64,000 nucleotides of DNA from CAYTBN01 sp964436045 (GTDB lineage Bacteria > Myxococcota_A > UBA796 > UBA9615 > CAYRNR01). The position numbers and the translations under genes are program-made. The stretch is taken from contig CAYTBN010000023.1 in NCBI GenBank assembly GCA_964436045.1, forward strand, positions 1-64,000, written 5' to 3'. Shown piece after piece: positions 17,601-24,738 of this stretch (position 1 is its first letter; the number at the start of each line of letters is the position of its first letter). The notes beneath the pieces were generated by a model. That model worked only from the letters and a program-made list of their open reading frames with translations, did no database searches and was not told the origin of the DNA.

Positions 17601-18294
17601 TCTTGGAGTGGTACCAGTCCGCGGATTCCGCGACGTCGGTCTGCTCCCCCCAGATCTCCGGCGAGGCCGGCGGCAGGTCGCAATACCAGTCGTAGAACGA
17701 CAGGTTCACTCCGCCGAGGAGTTGCAGGAACCGGGCCCCCCCGGCGTAACTGAGCTGGGACATGGCCGGGATCGGGGAGAAGCCGTTGATCCGATCCGGC
17801 CCGTACTGGCGGATGGTGTGGATGTTGGCCGCTGCGGCGATCTCCAGGGCCTCGTCATGGGTCGTGCGGCGGAAGCCGCCCTTGCCGCGCGCCTGCTGAT
17901 AGCGTTGCCTCTGCTCCGGGTCCTCCTGGATCGAGGCCCAGGCTTCCACCGGATCGTCGTGAACTGCCCGGGCCGCGCGCCACAGATCCTGGAGCGCGCC
18001 GCGGATGTAGGGGTACTTCACCCGCAGCGGGCTGTACACGTACCACGAGGCGGAGATCCCCCGCTGGCAACCCCGGGGTTCGTAGGGGGGGAGGGACGGA
18101 TCCAGCGCCGGGTAGTCCAGCGCCTGCATCTCCCAGGTGACGATCCCCTCCTTGACGTGCACGTTCCACGAACAGCCGCCCGTGCAGTTGGCTCCGTGGG
18201 TGGAGCGGACGACCTTGTCGTGCTGCCAGCGGTTTCGGTAGAACTCTTCCCACTGACGCGTCTTGGGGCTGATCAGGTCCTTGAGCCACTTCAC
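14689..18294 (-). CDS. narG: Respiratory nitrate reductase alpha subunit NarG
   Basis: The molybdenum catalytic subunit, 1201 residues, close to the usual length. The N-terminal Fe-S motif has the NarG-type His ligand (STHGANCTGGCSW) and continues with EPRGCQRG. The catalytic Asp region DLPPASPEIWGEQTDVAES is intact, including the Asp that binds molybdenum. The N-terminus WEEFYRNRWQHDKVVR shows no full Tat signal, so the active site is probably cytoplasmic as in proteobacteria. I chose GTG at 18294, which overlaps the narC stop (GTGA) and has AGGGG upstream, over a longer ATG frame that reads back into narC. Confidence 0.97.
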   Translation of the reverse strand: MKWLKDLISPKTRQWEEFYRNRWQHDKVVRSTHGANCTGGCSWNVHVKEGIVTWEMQALDYPALDPSLPPYEPRGCQRGISASWYVYSPLRVKYPYIRGALQDLWRAARAVHDDPVEAWASIQEDPEQRQRYQQARGKGGFRRTTHDEALEIAAAANIHTIRQYGPDRINGFSPIPAMSQLSYAGGARFLQLLGGVNLSFYDWYCDLPPASPEIWGEQTDVAESADWYHSKMIAVMGSNPNMTRTPDCHFLSEARQNGTKLVVVSPDFSQVSKFADQWIPINAGQDGAFWMAVSHVILTEFYAECSTPAFEEYVRQYTDASLLVELEPTPRGVRAGQLLRAGEVDRYTETEHPEWKFVVLDELSGELRMLGGAVGHRWASEGGDWNLKLEEASSGSPVRPLLSLLGREEEVPLVEFEEYDSSRISLRGVPAMRVTKANGEQVLVTTAFDLLMARYGVGRELAGEYPADYDDPDLSYTPAWQERWSGIDRKTVIGFAREWARTAEKTDGKCSIIIGAGINHWYHNNLIYRSGIVALMLTGCVGKNGGGLNHYVGQEKLAPVAPWSTIAFAKDWLAPPRLQNAPSWHYVHCDQWRYEGEFTDYHPVPGDASLAQGHTIDLQVKAVRNGWLPFYPQFDRNSIDVVRDARAAGAETDEQVVDHVVEQLKSGDLTFSVTDPDAPENWPRILYIWRGNALMSSAKGHEYFLRHYLGTHDNAIAEERAQDSVKEVKWREAPRGKMDLVVDLNFRMDTSALYSDIILPAAHWYEKADLNSTDLHSFLHPLGEAVPPSWEARSDWDQFRALAARTAEMSFRHFPEPVEELVMAPLAHDTPAEMAQTSIQEWIHGETEAIPGKTMPNLKVVRRDYRRLFHHFIALGRGARAGIGAHGIQLDVEEQYDQLLAERDTVTVDGVEYPSLREAEHASDVILHMAPETNGEVSYKGYQFLERKTGLKLTDLAEGARFQRTTYEELQAQPRRLLNSPCWSGLLDNGRAYSAFTSQVDRLIPWRTLTGRQQFYLDHQGYLDFGEHLPTYKPEPRPADYGDLLASPDDGIALNYLTPHGKWHIHSTYSDNHRMLTLSRGIEPMWMNPDDARSIGVADNDWVEAHNDHGVVCTRAVVSARIPRGVCILYHAPERTLGVPLSPLRGDRRAGGHNSLTRTRLKPVLMVGGYGQFTYHFNYWGPTGVNRDTQIRIRRLDRPEF

Positions 18295-19259
18295 GACGAG
18301 CTTCCCCTGTGCTGGACGAGCGTCTCGCGCACGCCCCGCAGGCGGCGCCCCCACGCCAGGTTGAGCAAGAACAGGACCGCGACGGCGATCACCAGACCGG
18401 CCAGGAGCAGGTTGAACGAGTCGTCCTCGACGGGTCCGTGGAGGTTCGCTTCGTAGAAGAAGGACCGCAGCCCGAACGCCTCGTCCTTGTTCGGCGCCCG
18501 GTCCGCGAAGACCGCGCCCATCACCTCGAAGGAGGGATTCCGCAGCGCCGAGTCCAGCCCCTCGTCACCGTAACGGGCGAACGCCGCCGTCAGATCCACG
18601 GCCAGGCGTCCGCCCGGGACCATGCCCCCAACCCCGGCGACGGAGTGGCAGGAGAAGCAGGCCGGCCCACCCTCCGCCAGCCGCTCGGTGCCCAGGAACA
18701 GCGCCTTGCCGTAGGCCACGTCATCCGGGGTCGCGTTGTCCACCGGGACATACGAGCCGACGAGGTTGCACGGCTCGGACGAACAGCGCTCCATCAGATC
18801 GACCAGCGCCTCGACGTCGCCGAGGGCGAGGCCCAGGTCCGGCATCTTGGTGCCGTCGTACTCCTTGACCAGTTCCCGCGCGTCCGGATCCGAGGTCAGC
18901 ATCTTGCTGGGCTCGGCGACGAAACGAATCAGCCAGTCCCGCGACCGGCGCAGGTGGACATCAGCCAGGTCGGGCCCGATCCGCTCGCCCTTGCCCACCG
19001 TGTGGCAGGACGAGCACTTGTTGGCGAACAGCTCCTCCATGGGATCCTGCTCGTCGACCCCGTCGCCCGCGCTGTCGTCGTCATCGGCGGCGTCCACCGG
19101 TTCGTGGTCCGGCTCCACGCCGTCCTCGGCGAGGGGTTCGACGGGGGAGTCTGCCGGCCCGGGTGTCTGGGCCACCGAGATCCCGGGTAGGCCCCACGAC
19201 AGGGCGGCCACACACAGGACGGCTGCAGCCGATGGAGTGTTGATCGTCGGGTTCTGCAC
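18291..19259 (-). CDS. narC: Membrane-anchored dihaem cytochrome c, NarC-like
   Basis: A dihaem cytochrome c of 322 residues in the position narC holds in Thermus nar operons. It has a signal peptide, an acidic spacer, haem motif CSSCH (residues 82-86) with Met ligand near 139 (TKMPDLG), a second motif CFSCH (201-205) with Met near 247, and a C-terminal anchor helix (about 282-303). In Thermus NarC is needed for active nitrate reductase and links to electron transfer. An ATG frame begins at 19331, but that codon lies between the -24 and -12 elements of the likely promoter. GTG at 19259, with AGAAGG upstream, is therefore preferred. Gene name by synteny and domain layout only. Confidence 0.82.
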   Translation of the reverse strand: MQNPTINTPSAAAVLCVAALSWGLPGISVAQTPGPADSPVEPLAEDGVEPDHEPVDAADDDDSAGDGVDEQDPMEELFANKCSSCHTVGKGERIGPDLADVHLRRSRDWLIRFVAEPSKMLTSDPDARELVKEYDGTKMPDLGLALGDVEALVDLMERCSSEPCNLVGSYVPVDNATPDDVAYGKALFLGTERLAEGGPACFSCHSVAGVGGMVPGGRLAVDLTAAFARYGDEGLDSALRNPSFEVMGAVFADRAPNKDEAFGLRSFFYEANLHGPVEDDSFNLLLAGLVIAVAVLFLLNLAWGRRLRGVRETLVQHRGSSS

Positions 19260-19319
19260 CTGGTTGCGCCTTCTGGCCGTGCGCCGGTTGGACGTTGACA
19301 CTGGCTCGGACCAGCTGAA

Positions 19320-19336
19320 TGCAACAGCCAATCCAA
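19320..19336 (-). promoter_or_regulatory. Sigma-54-type -24/-12 promoter for the nar-act operon
   Basis: On the minus strand the sequence is TTGGATTGGCTGTTGCA. It has GG at -24, GC at -12 with exactly ten bases between, and a perfect TTGCA at -12. The middle of the -24 box deviates from the TGGCAC consensus. Expected transcription start is near 19309, about 50 bases upstream of the narC GTG. The adjacent gene encodes a sigma-54 activator with an intact GAFTGA motif. Confidence 0.72.
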
Positions 19337-19424
19337 GTCCGCGGAGGAATCGATAACTGTTCGGATTCAGGGGACTTGTTCGTTGAGGAGGCGCGGACGA
19401 GATCCCGCCGGGAGCGGCGTGGGG

Positions 19425-19438
19425 TCTCAGACCTGAGA
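19425..19438. promoter_or_regulatory. Inverted repeat TCTCAG-AC-CTGAGA, candidate activator site 1
   Basis: A perfect 6-bp palindrome with a 2-base centre, about 110 bp upstream of the -12 element of the nar promoter. It is a likely upstream activator site for the NtrC-type regulator encoded next to it. A second, similar palindrome lies 32 bp farther upstream, close to three helical turns. Confidence 0.6.
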
Positions 19439-19456
19439 GGGGATGAAGGGGTGGAT

Positions 19457-19470
19457 TCTCAGGATTGAGA
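19457..19470. promoter_or_regulatory. Inverted repeat TCTCA-GGAT-TGAGA, candidate activator site 2
   Basis: A perfect 5-bp palindrome with a 4-base centre and the same TCTCA/TGAGA arms as site 1. Centre-to-centre distance is 32 bp, so both would face the same side of the helix. It sits about 142 bp upstream of the -12 element, between the regulator stop codon and the nar promoter. Confidence 0.6.
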
Positions 19471-19490
19471 GGGGGGGCCCGCGGCGCGGA

Positions 19491-20864
19491 TCAGGGGTCC
19501 TCCTGCTCCCGATCGAGCCCCTTGAGCTGCAGCTTTTCCAGCCTGCGGTACAGCGTGGCGAGCGAGATGCCCAGCTCCTCCGCGGCGCGCTCGCGGTTGC
19601 CGCCGCACAGGCGAAGGACCATGGCGATGTGGCTGCGCTCGAACTGGCTCACCGCCTCCTGCAGATCCATGTCGGCACTGGCCTTCCCGGCGACGTCCAC
19701 CGGGAGCTGCTCCAGGCCGATCCGGCCGTGGTCGACGAGGATCAGTGACCGCTCGAGAACGTTGCGCAGTTCGCGGACGTTTCCCGGCCAGGGGTACCGG
19801 CAGAGGGCGCGCATCGCTGCCGCGGAGACGATCGGCGTGGGGGCACCCATGGCGGCGGCGAGCCTCTGCAGCAGCAGGTGGACCAGGGGGGGGACATCCT
19901 GGAGCCGCTCGCGCAGCGGCGGCAGCTGGATGCGCAGTACGTTCAGCCGGTAGTACAGGTCCGCCCGGAACGAGCCGTCGTCGACCATCGCCTCGATGTC
20001 CCGGTTGGTGGCGGTCAGCACCCGGGCCTGGAACCGCACGGCGGTGTCCCGGCCGACCGGCTTGACCTCACCCTCCTCGAGGGCCTGGAGCAGCTTGGCC
20101 TGCACCGACGGCTCCAGCTCGCCGATCTCGTCGAGGAAGACCGTGCCCGATCCGGCGGCCCGCAGGGTCCCCTCCCGACGGTCCTTGGCGCCGGTGAAGG
20201 CGCCGCGCTCGTGTCCGAACAGCTCGCTCTCCATCAGGGACTGGGGGATGGCGGCGAGATTGATGGTCAGGAATGGCTGGTCGGCGTCGGGGCCCGCGAG
20301 GTGGATCGCCTTGGCGGTGAGGCCCTTGCCGGTGCCGGTCTCCCCGGTGAGCAGGATGTTCGCCCGGGATGTCGCGCTCCGGCGGACCAGGTCCAGCACC
20401 TGCTGCATCGACTCCGAGTCCGCGACGATCTCGCCCCCTGGCTGCTGGCCCCCCAGGGCCCTTCGCAGGCGTGCGTTCTCCTGTTCCAGGGCCCGGTGAG
20501 CCAGGAGCCAGCCGACCTTGCGCTCCACCTCGTCGAGGAACAGCGGCTTGAGCAGATAGTCGCGGGCACCCAGCCGCAGGGCCTCGACCGCCGACTCCAC
20601 CGAGGCATATGCCGTGGTCAGCAGCACCGGCAGTTCCTCGTCCAGCTCGTGGGCCCGGCGGATCACCTCCAGACCGTCCATGGCCGGCAGGCGCAGGTCG
20701 GTGATCAGGGCGTCGTAGGTGGTTCGCCCCATCCGCTCCAGGGCGTCCTCCCCGCTGGAGACGGCGTCGACGGTGTACCCCCGGGAGGAGAGGAACTGGA
20801 CCAGCGGGTCGCGCTGGGCGCGTTCATCCTCGACGAGGAGGATCCTGGCGGATGTCCGTGTCAC
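19491..20864 (-). CDS. NtrC-family sigma-54-dependent response regulator
   Basis: A response regulator of 457 residues. The receiver domain has the acidic pair in VEDE and the phosphoacceptor Asp56 (ALITDLRLPAMDG). The AAA+ domain has GETGTGKG (Walker A), the sigma-54 contact loop ERGAFTGAKDR and TVFLDEIGEL (Walker B). The C-terminal Fis-like helix-turn-helix is RAAEELGISLATLYRRLEKL. The gene lies between its partner kinase and the nar operon, and the intergenic region after it holds two palindromes and a -24/-12 promoter. Control of nar-act transcription is therefore the natural inference. Nitrate control is usually by NarXL, so this arrangement is unusual. Confidence 0.93.
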   Translation of the reverse strand: MTRTSARILLVEDERAQRDPLVQFLSSRGYTVDAVSSGEDALERMGRTTYDALITDLRLPAMDGLEVIRRAHELDEELPVLLTTAYASVESAVEALRLGARDYLLKPLFLDEVERKVGWLLAHRALEQENARLRRALGGQQPGGEIVADSESMQQVLDLVRRSATSRANILLTGETGTGKGLTAKAIHLAGPDADQPFLTINLAAIPQSLMESELFGHERGAFTGAKDRREGTLRAAGSGTVFLDEIGELEPSVQAKLLQALEEGEVKPVGRDTAVRFQARVLTATNRDIEAMVDDGSFRADLYYRLNVLRIQLPPLRERLQDVPPLVHLLLQRLAAAMGAPTPIVSAAAMRALCRYPWPGNVRELRNVLERSLILVDHGRIGLEQLPVDVAGKASADMDLQEAVSQFERSHIAMVLRLCGGNRERAAEELGISLATLYRRLEKLQLKGLDREQEDP

Positions 20865-22216
20865 GGCTCCTCCCCGGCGACGTCGGTGGCGGCGGGGAGG
20901 AACACCAGCACGGTGGTGCCCTGTCCGGGGGCGCTGTGGACCTCGATGTCGCCGCCGGCCGCCCGGGCGATGTCCTTGCAGATGCTGAGCCCGAGGCCGG
21001 TCCCCCGGTCGGGGCTCTTGGTCGTGAACTGAGGCTCGAAGCAGTGGTCGAGCACGGCCCGCTCCATGCCGGTTCCCGTGTCGTGGATGCGTACGACGAC
21101 CTGCTGTCCCGCGGGGCGGATCACCACCCGGAGTTCGCCCCCCTGGGGCATGGCGTCCAGGGCGTTGAGCATCAGGTTCAGTATCACCTGCATCAGGTGG
21201 TCCTCGACGATGAACACCGGCGGGGTCTCCGGATCGGCATCCACCCCGGTGACTACTTTCTGGGTCCGCTGGTCATAGCGAATCAGCTTCAGCGCGTCGT
21301 CCACCACGGCCGTGACGGAGACGTGGGTCGCCTCGTCCCGCCGCCGCCGGCCGAAATCCACGATCTCCCGCAGCGTCCGGCGTAGACGCGCGGTCTCCTG
21401 CTGCATGGTCTCGATGATCTCCTTGCTGTCGTCCGCCCCCTGCAGGGTGGACATCAGCTGAAGCTGGAGATCCAGGGACGAGAGGGGATTCCCCATGTCG
21501 TGCGCGATGCTGGCCGAGAGTAGTCCCAGCGAGGCCATCTTCTCCTGGTGGATCAGGGACATCTGCAGCTTCTTCTCCTCGGTCACCACCCGTTCCACCA
21601 GCAGCACGTATTGCGCCCCGCCGGGCATCTGCAGCGGATGACTCTCCACCGCCAGCACCTCGTTGGTGCGCGGGTCGACGGTGTAGCCACGAGCCTGCTG
21701 GGGCGAACCGGTCTTGAAGGTGCCCCAGGCGGGGCACTCGCGGCAGTGCTCCGAAGCGCTCTCGCGACGGTCGAAACAGCGTTGCCCGACCAGCGACATC
21801 CCGTGCACCTCGACTGCCTTGGGGTTCGTCTGGACGATCCGCATGTTCCGATCGATGACGATCAGGGCGACGGGCACGTTGTCCATGACGGACTGCAGCA
21901 GGGCCTCGGCCTCGACGAGAGCTCCGGACCGTCGCGACAGGCTCCGCTCCAGTGTAGCCATGCGGGTCCGCCGATGCCGGACCAGGACGACCGCGACCAC
22001 GATCGCCGTGATCGCTCCCATGGAGATCCCGCGGACATGAACGAACCAGGGGTCGGCCGAGGTCACCCCGGCGCGGTCCAGGCCCTCCCACAGCAGGGTG
22101 GACACCACGATGGCGGCGGCGACCGCAGCGAACGTGGCCAGGATCCCACGCAACCAGGGGCGCGAGGAGTCCCCCTCGTGCCGTGGGGGATCCGCGAGAG
22201 GGGAAATATCGATCAC
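20861..22216 (-). CDS. Membrane PAS-domain sensor histidine kinase (NtrB-like)
   Basis: A kinase of 451 residues. Two membrane helices (about residues 22-42 and 62-80) bracket a very short periplasmic loop. A PAS domain (about 100-210) follows, then the dimerisation box SASIAHDMGNPLSSLD with phosphoacceptor His239, and the ATPase domain with N box NLMLNALDAM, DTGTGM and GTGLGLSI. The PAS domain contains a Cys trio, C147-X10-C158-X2-C161-P, that could bind an Fe-S cluster or metal or respond to redox state. It overlaps the regulator gene (ATGA), so the two form one operon. The short loop and cytoplasmic PAS favour an internal redox or respiratory signal. Confidence 0.92.
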   Translation of the reverse strand: MIDISPLADPPRHEGDSSRPWLRGILATFAAVAAAIVVSTLLWEGLDRAGVTSADPWFVHVRGISMGAITAIVVAVVLVRHRRTRMATLERSLSRRSGALVEAEALLQSVMDNVPVALIVIDRNMRIVQTNPKAVEVHGMSLVGQRCFDRRESASEHCRECPAWGTFKTGSPQQARGYTVDPRTNEVLAVESHPLQMPGGAQYVLLVERVVTEEKKLQMSLIHQEKMASLGLLSASIAHDMGNPLSSLDLQLQLMSTLQGADDSKEIIETMQQETARLRRTLREIVDFGRRRRDEATHVSVTAVVDDALKLIRYDQRTQKVVTGVDADPETPPVFIVEDHLMQVILNLMLNALDAMPQGGELRVVIRPAGQQVVVRIHDTGTGMERAVLDHCFEPQFTTKSPDRGTGLGLSICKDIARAAGGDIEVHSAPGQGTTVLVFLPAATDVAGEEP

Positions 22217-22302
22217 GCAGCTGGTCTTTATCAGCTACCGGAGCTTCGACGCCATCCTGGAGCGGGCCCGGAGATCCCCGCTCCCCCCGCCAGAACGACG
22301 AA

Positions 22303-22323
22303 ACCCGGGACTATTGCCCGGGT
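22303..22323 (-). terminator. Hairpin downstream of tRNA-Pro
   Basis: Arms ACCCGGG and CCCGGGT with a seven-base loop. On the minus strand the hairpin is followed by TTTCGTCGTTCT, moderately T-rich. It lies about 33 bases after the tRNA and fits a Rho-independent terminator for it. Confidence 0.6.
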
Positions 22324-22355
22324 CCGTCTATTGCTCAACGTCGAAAATATCTCGG

Positions 22356-22432
<77 letters not shown>

Positions 22433-22492
22433 ACGGGTCGAACGAATTAACACCCGCTGCCGGCACCGTCAATGCCTATCGCCTCGAAAAGG

Positions 22493-23191
22493 CTAGCCGG
22501 CGGCGTCGGCAGCGGCCCGGATCTGGCGGATCGCCTCGGCATAATTCCCCTCCGGCCAGCCGAACACTCCGGAGCCCGAGACGAGCACGTCGGCGCCTGC
22601 GAAGTCGCCTGCGTTGGTCGCCTTGACGCCGCCGTCGACCTCGATCAGCGGCGGATCGGTGAGCCCGAGCTGCTCGAAACGTTCCCGCAGCTCGTCGATC
22701 TTGCGGAGCGTGCGGGGGATGTGGGGCTGGGCGCCCCAACCGGGGTTGACCGTCATGATCACGATCAGGTCCACGTCCTCGAGCACGTAGTCGAGCACGG
22801 AGATCGGCGTGTGGGGATTGAGCGCCACGCCGGCCTTGATCCCGCGCGAGGCGAAGGGCTCGTCGCGCTGGATCATCCTGACGGTATTGTGCAGGTGGGG
22901 ACAGGCCTCGGCGTGGACCGCGATCAGGTCGGCGCCGGCCTCGGCGAAGGCCGCCAGGTGCTGCTCCGGCTCGACGATCATCAGGTGTACGTCCACCGGC
23001 TTGCTGGCGTGGCGCACGACCGCCTTGGTCACCAGGGGGCCGATGGTGATGTTGGGCACGAAACGGCCGTCCATCACGTCGACGTGGATCCAGTCGGCGC
23101 CGGCCGCCTCCACCTTGCGCACCTCGGCGCCCAGGTTGGCGAAGTCAGACGACAGCAACGACGGCGAGATCAGGTGTTTCCGGTGGCTCAT
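22493..23191 (-). CDS. rpe: Ribulose-phosphate 3-epimerase
   Basis: A TIM-barrel enzyme of 232 residues that interconverts ribulose 5-phosphate and xylulose 5-phosphate. Family blocks are ISPSLLSSDFANLG, WIHVDVMDGRFVPN, VDVHLMIVEPEQHL and the phosphate-binding VDGGVKATNAGDFAGADVLVSGSGVF region. Metal ligands are the His in IHVDVMD and in VHLMI. The start overlaps the fmt stop in an ATGA, placing it last in a def-fmt-rpe operon. The much longer open frame upstream is a shadow of fmt. Confidence 0.95.
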   Translation of the reverse strand: MSHRKHLISPSLLSSDFANLGAEVRKVEAAGADWIHVDVMDGRFVPNITIGPLVTKAVVRHASKPVDVHLMIVEPEQHLAAFAEAGADLIAVHAEACPHLHNTVRMIQRDEPFASRGIKAGVALNPHTPISVLDYVLEDVDLIVIMTVNPGWGAQPHIPRTLRKIDELRERFEQLGLTDPPLIEVDGGVKATNAGDFAGADVLVSGSGVFGWPEGNYAEAIRQIRAAADAAG

Positions 23192-24159
23192 GTCGGCTCT
23201 CCCCACTGCTCCCCGGGCTGGACCCGGAATCCGTTGACGAACGAGGCCGCGTCCATCGCCCGCTTTCCCTCGGGCTGGAGCTGGAGCAGCCGCAACTGGC
23301 CGTCGCCACAGGCGACGTCGACGCCTTCCTTGCCCGCGCGGACCACCTGGCCCGGGGTGGCGCGGGCGCTGGCCTTCAGGGGTTCGGCGGTGATGACCTT
23401 GATCCGCTTGCCCGCGCGATGGGTGAAGGCGCCCGGCCACGGGTAGGTGCCCCGGGCCAGCTGGTCGAGATCCGCCGCCGGGCGGGTCCAGTCCAGCGCC
23501 CCGTCGGCCTTGGACAGCATCGGCGCGTAACTGGATGCCGCGTCGTCCTGGGGCCTGGCCTCCAGCGTTCCGTCGCGAAACGCGGCCAGGGTCTCGGCCA
23601 GCAGATCGGCACCGACGCCAGCGAGCCGGTCCGCGAGGCTGGCGGAGGTGTCCGTGGCGTGGATCGGCTCGCTGCGCTGCAGCAGCGCGGGGCCGGTGTC
23701 CAGGCCCTCGTCCATCTGCATGGTCGTCACTCCGGTCTCTCGCTCGCCCCGGATGATGGCCCATTGCACGGGTCCGGCGCCGCGATAGGCGGGCAGGAGG
23801 CTGAAGTGGACGTTGATGCAGCCGTAGCGCGGGATGGCCAGGATCGCGGGCGGAAGGATCTTGCCGTAGGCCACGACCACCGCGAAGTCGGGCTTCAGGG
23901 AGGCGAAGCGCTCCTGCTCTTCGGGTTTGCGCAGGCCCCGCGGCTGGTACAGCGGGATGGCGTTCTCGGCGGCGCAGTGGGCGATGGGCGGCGGCGTCAG
24001 CTTGCGGCCGCGTCCCGCTCGTTTGTCCGGCTGACAGTAGATGGCCACGACCTGCTCGGGACCGCCGATGAGCCGGTCGATGCAGGGCCGGGCGATCCCC
24101 GGCGATCCCATGAAGACGATACGCAGCGGGGCGTCGTCAGGGGGCGGCCAAGGACTCAT
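23188..24159 (-). CDS. fmt: Methionyl-tRNA formyltransferase
   Basis: An enzyme of 323 residues that formylates initiator Met-tRNA. The N-terminal transformylase domain has RIVFMGSPGIARPC, then NVHFSLLPAYRGAGPVQWAI with the catalytic Asn-X-His and SLLPxxRG loop, and DEGLDTGP. The C-terminal tRNA-binding domain starts near GALDWTRPAADLDQLARG. It overlaps def by 23 bases; start codons a few residues further in are possible. Confidence 0.96.
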   Translation of the reverse strand: MSPWPPPDDAPLRIVFMGSPGIARPCIDRLIGGPEQVVAIYCQPDKRAGRGRKLTPPPIAHCAAENAIPLYQPRGLRKPEEQERFASLKPDFAVVVAYGKILPPAILAIPRYGCINVHFSLLPAYRGAGPVQWAIIRGERETGVTTMQMDEGLDTGPALLQRSEPIHATDTSASLADRLAGVGADLLAETLAAFRDGTLEARPQDDAASSYAPMLSKADGALDWTRPAADLDQLARGTYPWPGAFTHRAGKRIKVITAEPLKASARATPGQVVRAGKEGVDVACGDGQLRLLQLQPEGKRAMDAASFVNGFRVQPGEQWGEPT

Positions 24160-24688
24160 GGGCCTGCTTCTTCTTCTGTTTCTTCAGGTAGAGGCGTCGC
24201 TTGAGGCCGCTGACCTTGTCCAGCAGGGTGACTCCATCGAGGTGGTCGATCTCGTGCTGAAGTACCACGGCCGGGAAACCGTGTAGCTCCAGCTCCAGCG
24301 GCTGGCCGTCTCCGTCGAGTCCCCGCACCACGATGCGCTCGAAGCGGGGCACGTCGATGGTGAAGTCGGGCACCGACAGGCAGCCCTCCTCCATCGAACA
24401 GCCCCCTTCGCGCTCCACGATCTCGGGGTTGACGAAGGCGTACAGGGAGCGGGATTCGACGTCCTCGTCCGACTGCGGGATCTCGTAGCTCGCGGGGTCC
24501 AGATCCGCCACGATCACCCGGAGCCCGGCGCCCACCTGGGGCGCGGCCAGGCCGACCCCTGGCGCGGCGTACATGGTGTCGGCCAGGTCGTCGATCAGTG
24601 TCCGGATATCGTCGTTGAACTCGCCCACTTCGGCGGCGCGAGCCGCCAGGACAGGATGGGGTACCTCGACGATGGGGCGGATAGCCAT
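24137..24688 (-). CDS. def: Peptide deformylase
   Basis: A metalloenzyme of 183 residues that removes the formyl group from nascent proteins. All three motifs are intact: GVGLAAPQ (44-51), EGCLS with ligand Cys103, and QHEIDH (144-149) with two His ligands and the catalytic Glu. The C-terminus is Lys-rich. A TATACA box lies just upstream of the ATG and could serve as a -10 element. Confidence 0.96.
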   Translation of the reverse strand: MAIRPIVEVPHPVLAARAAEVGEFNDDIRTLIDDLADTMYAAPGVGLAAPQVGAGLRVIVADLDPASYEIPQSDEDVESRSLYAFVNPEIVEREGGCSMEEGCLSVPDFTIDVPRFERIVVRGLDGDGQPLELELHGFPAVVLQHEIDHLDGVTLLDKVSGLKRRLYLKKQKKKQAHESLAAP

Positions 24689-24738
24689 TTGCTCTGTATA
24701 GGGAGGAGCCCGGTCGCGGTCAAGCGCGCGATCGGAGG

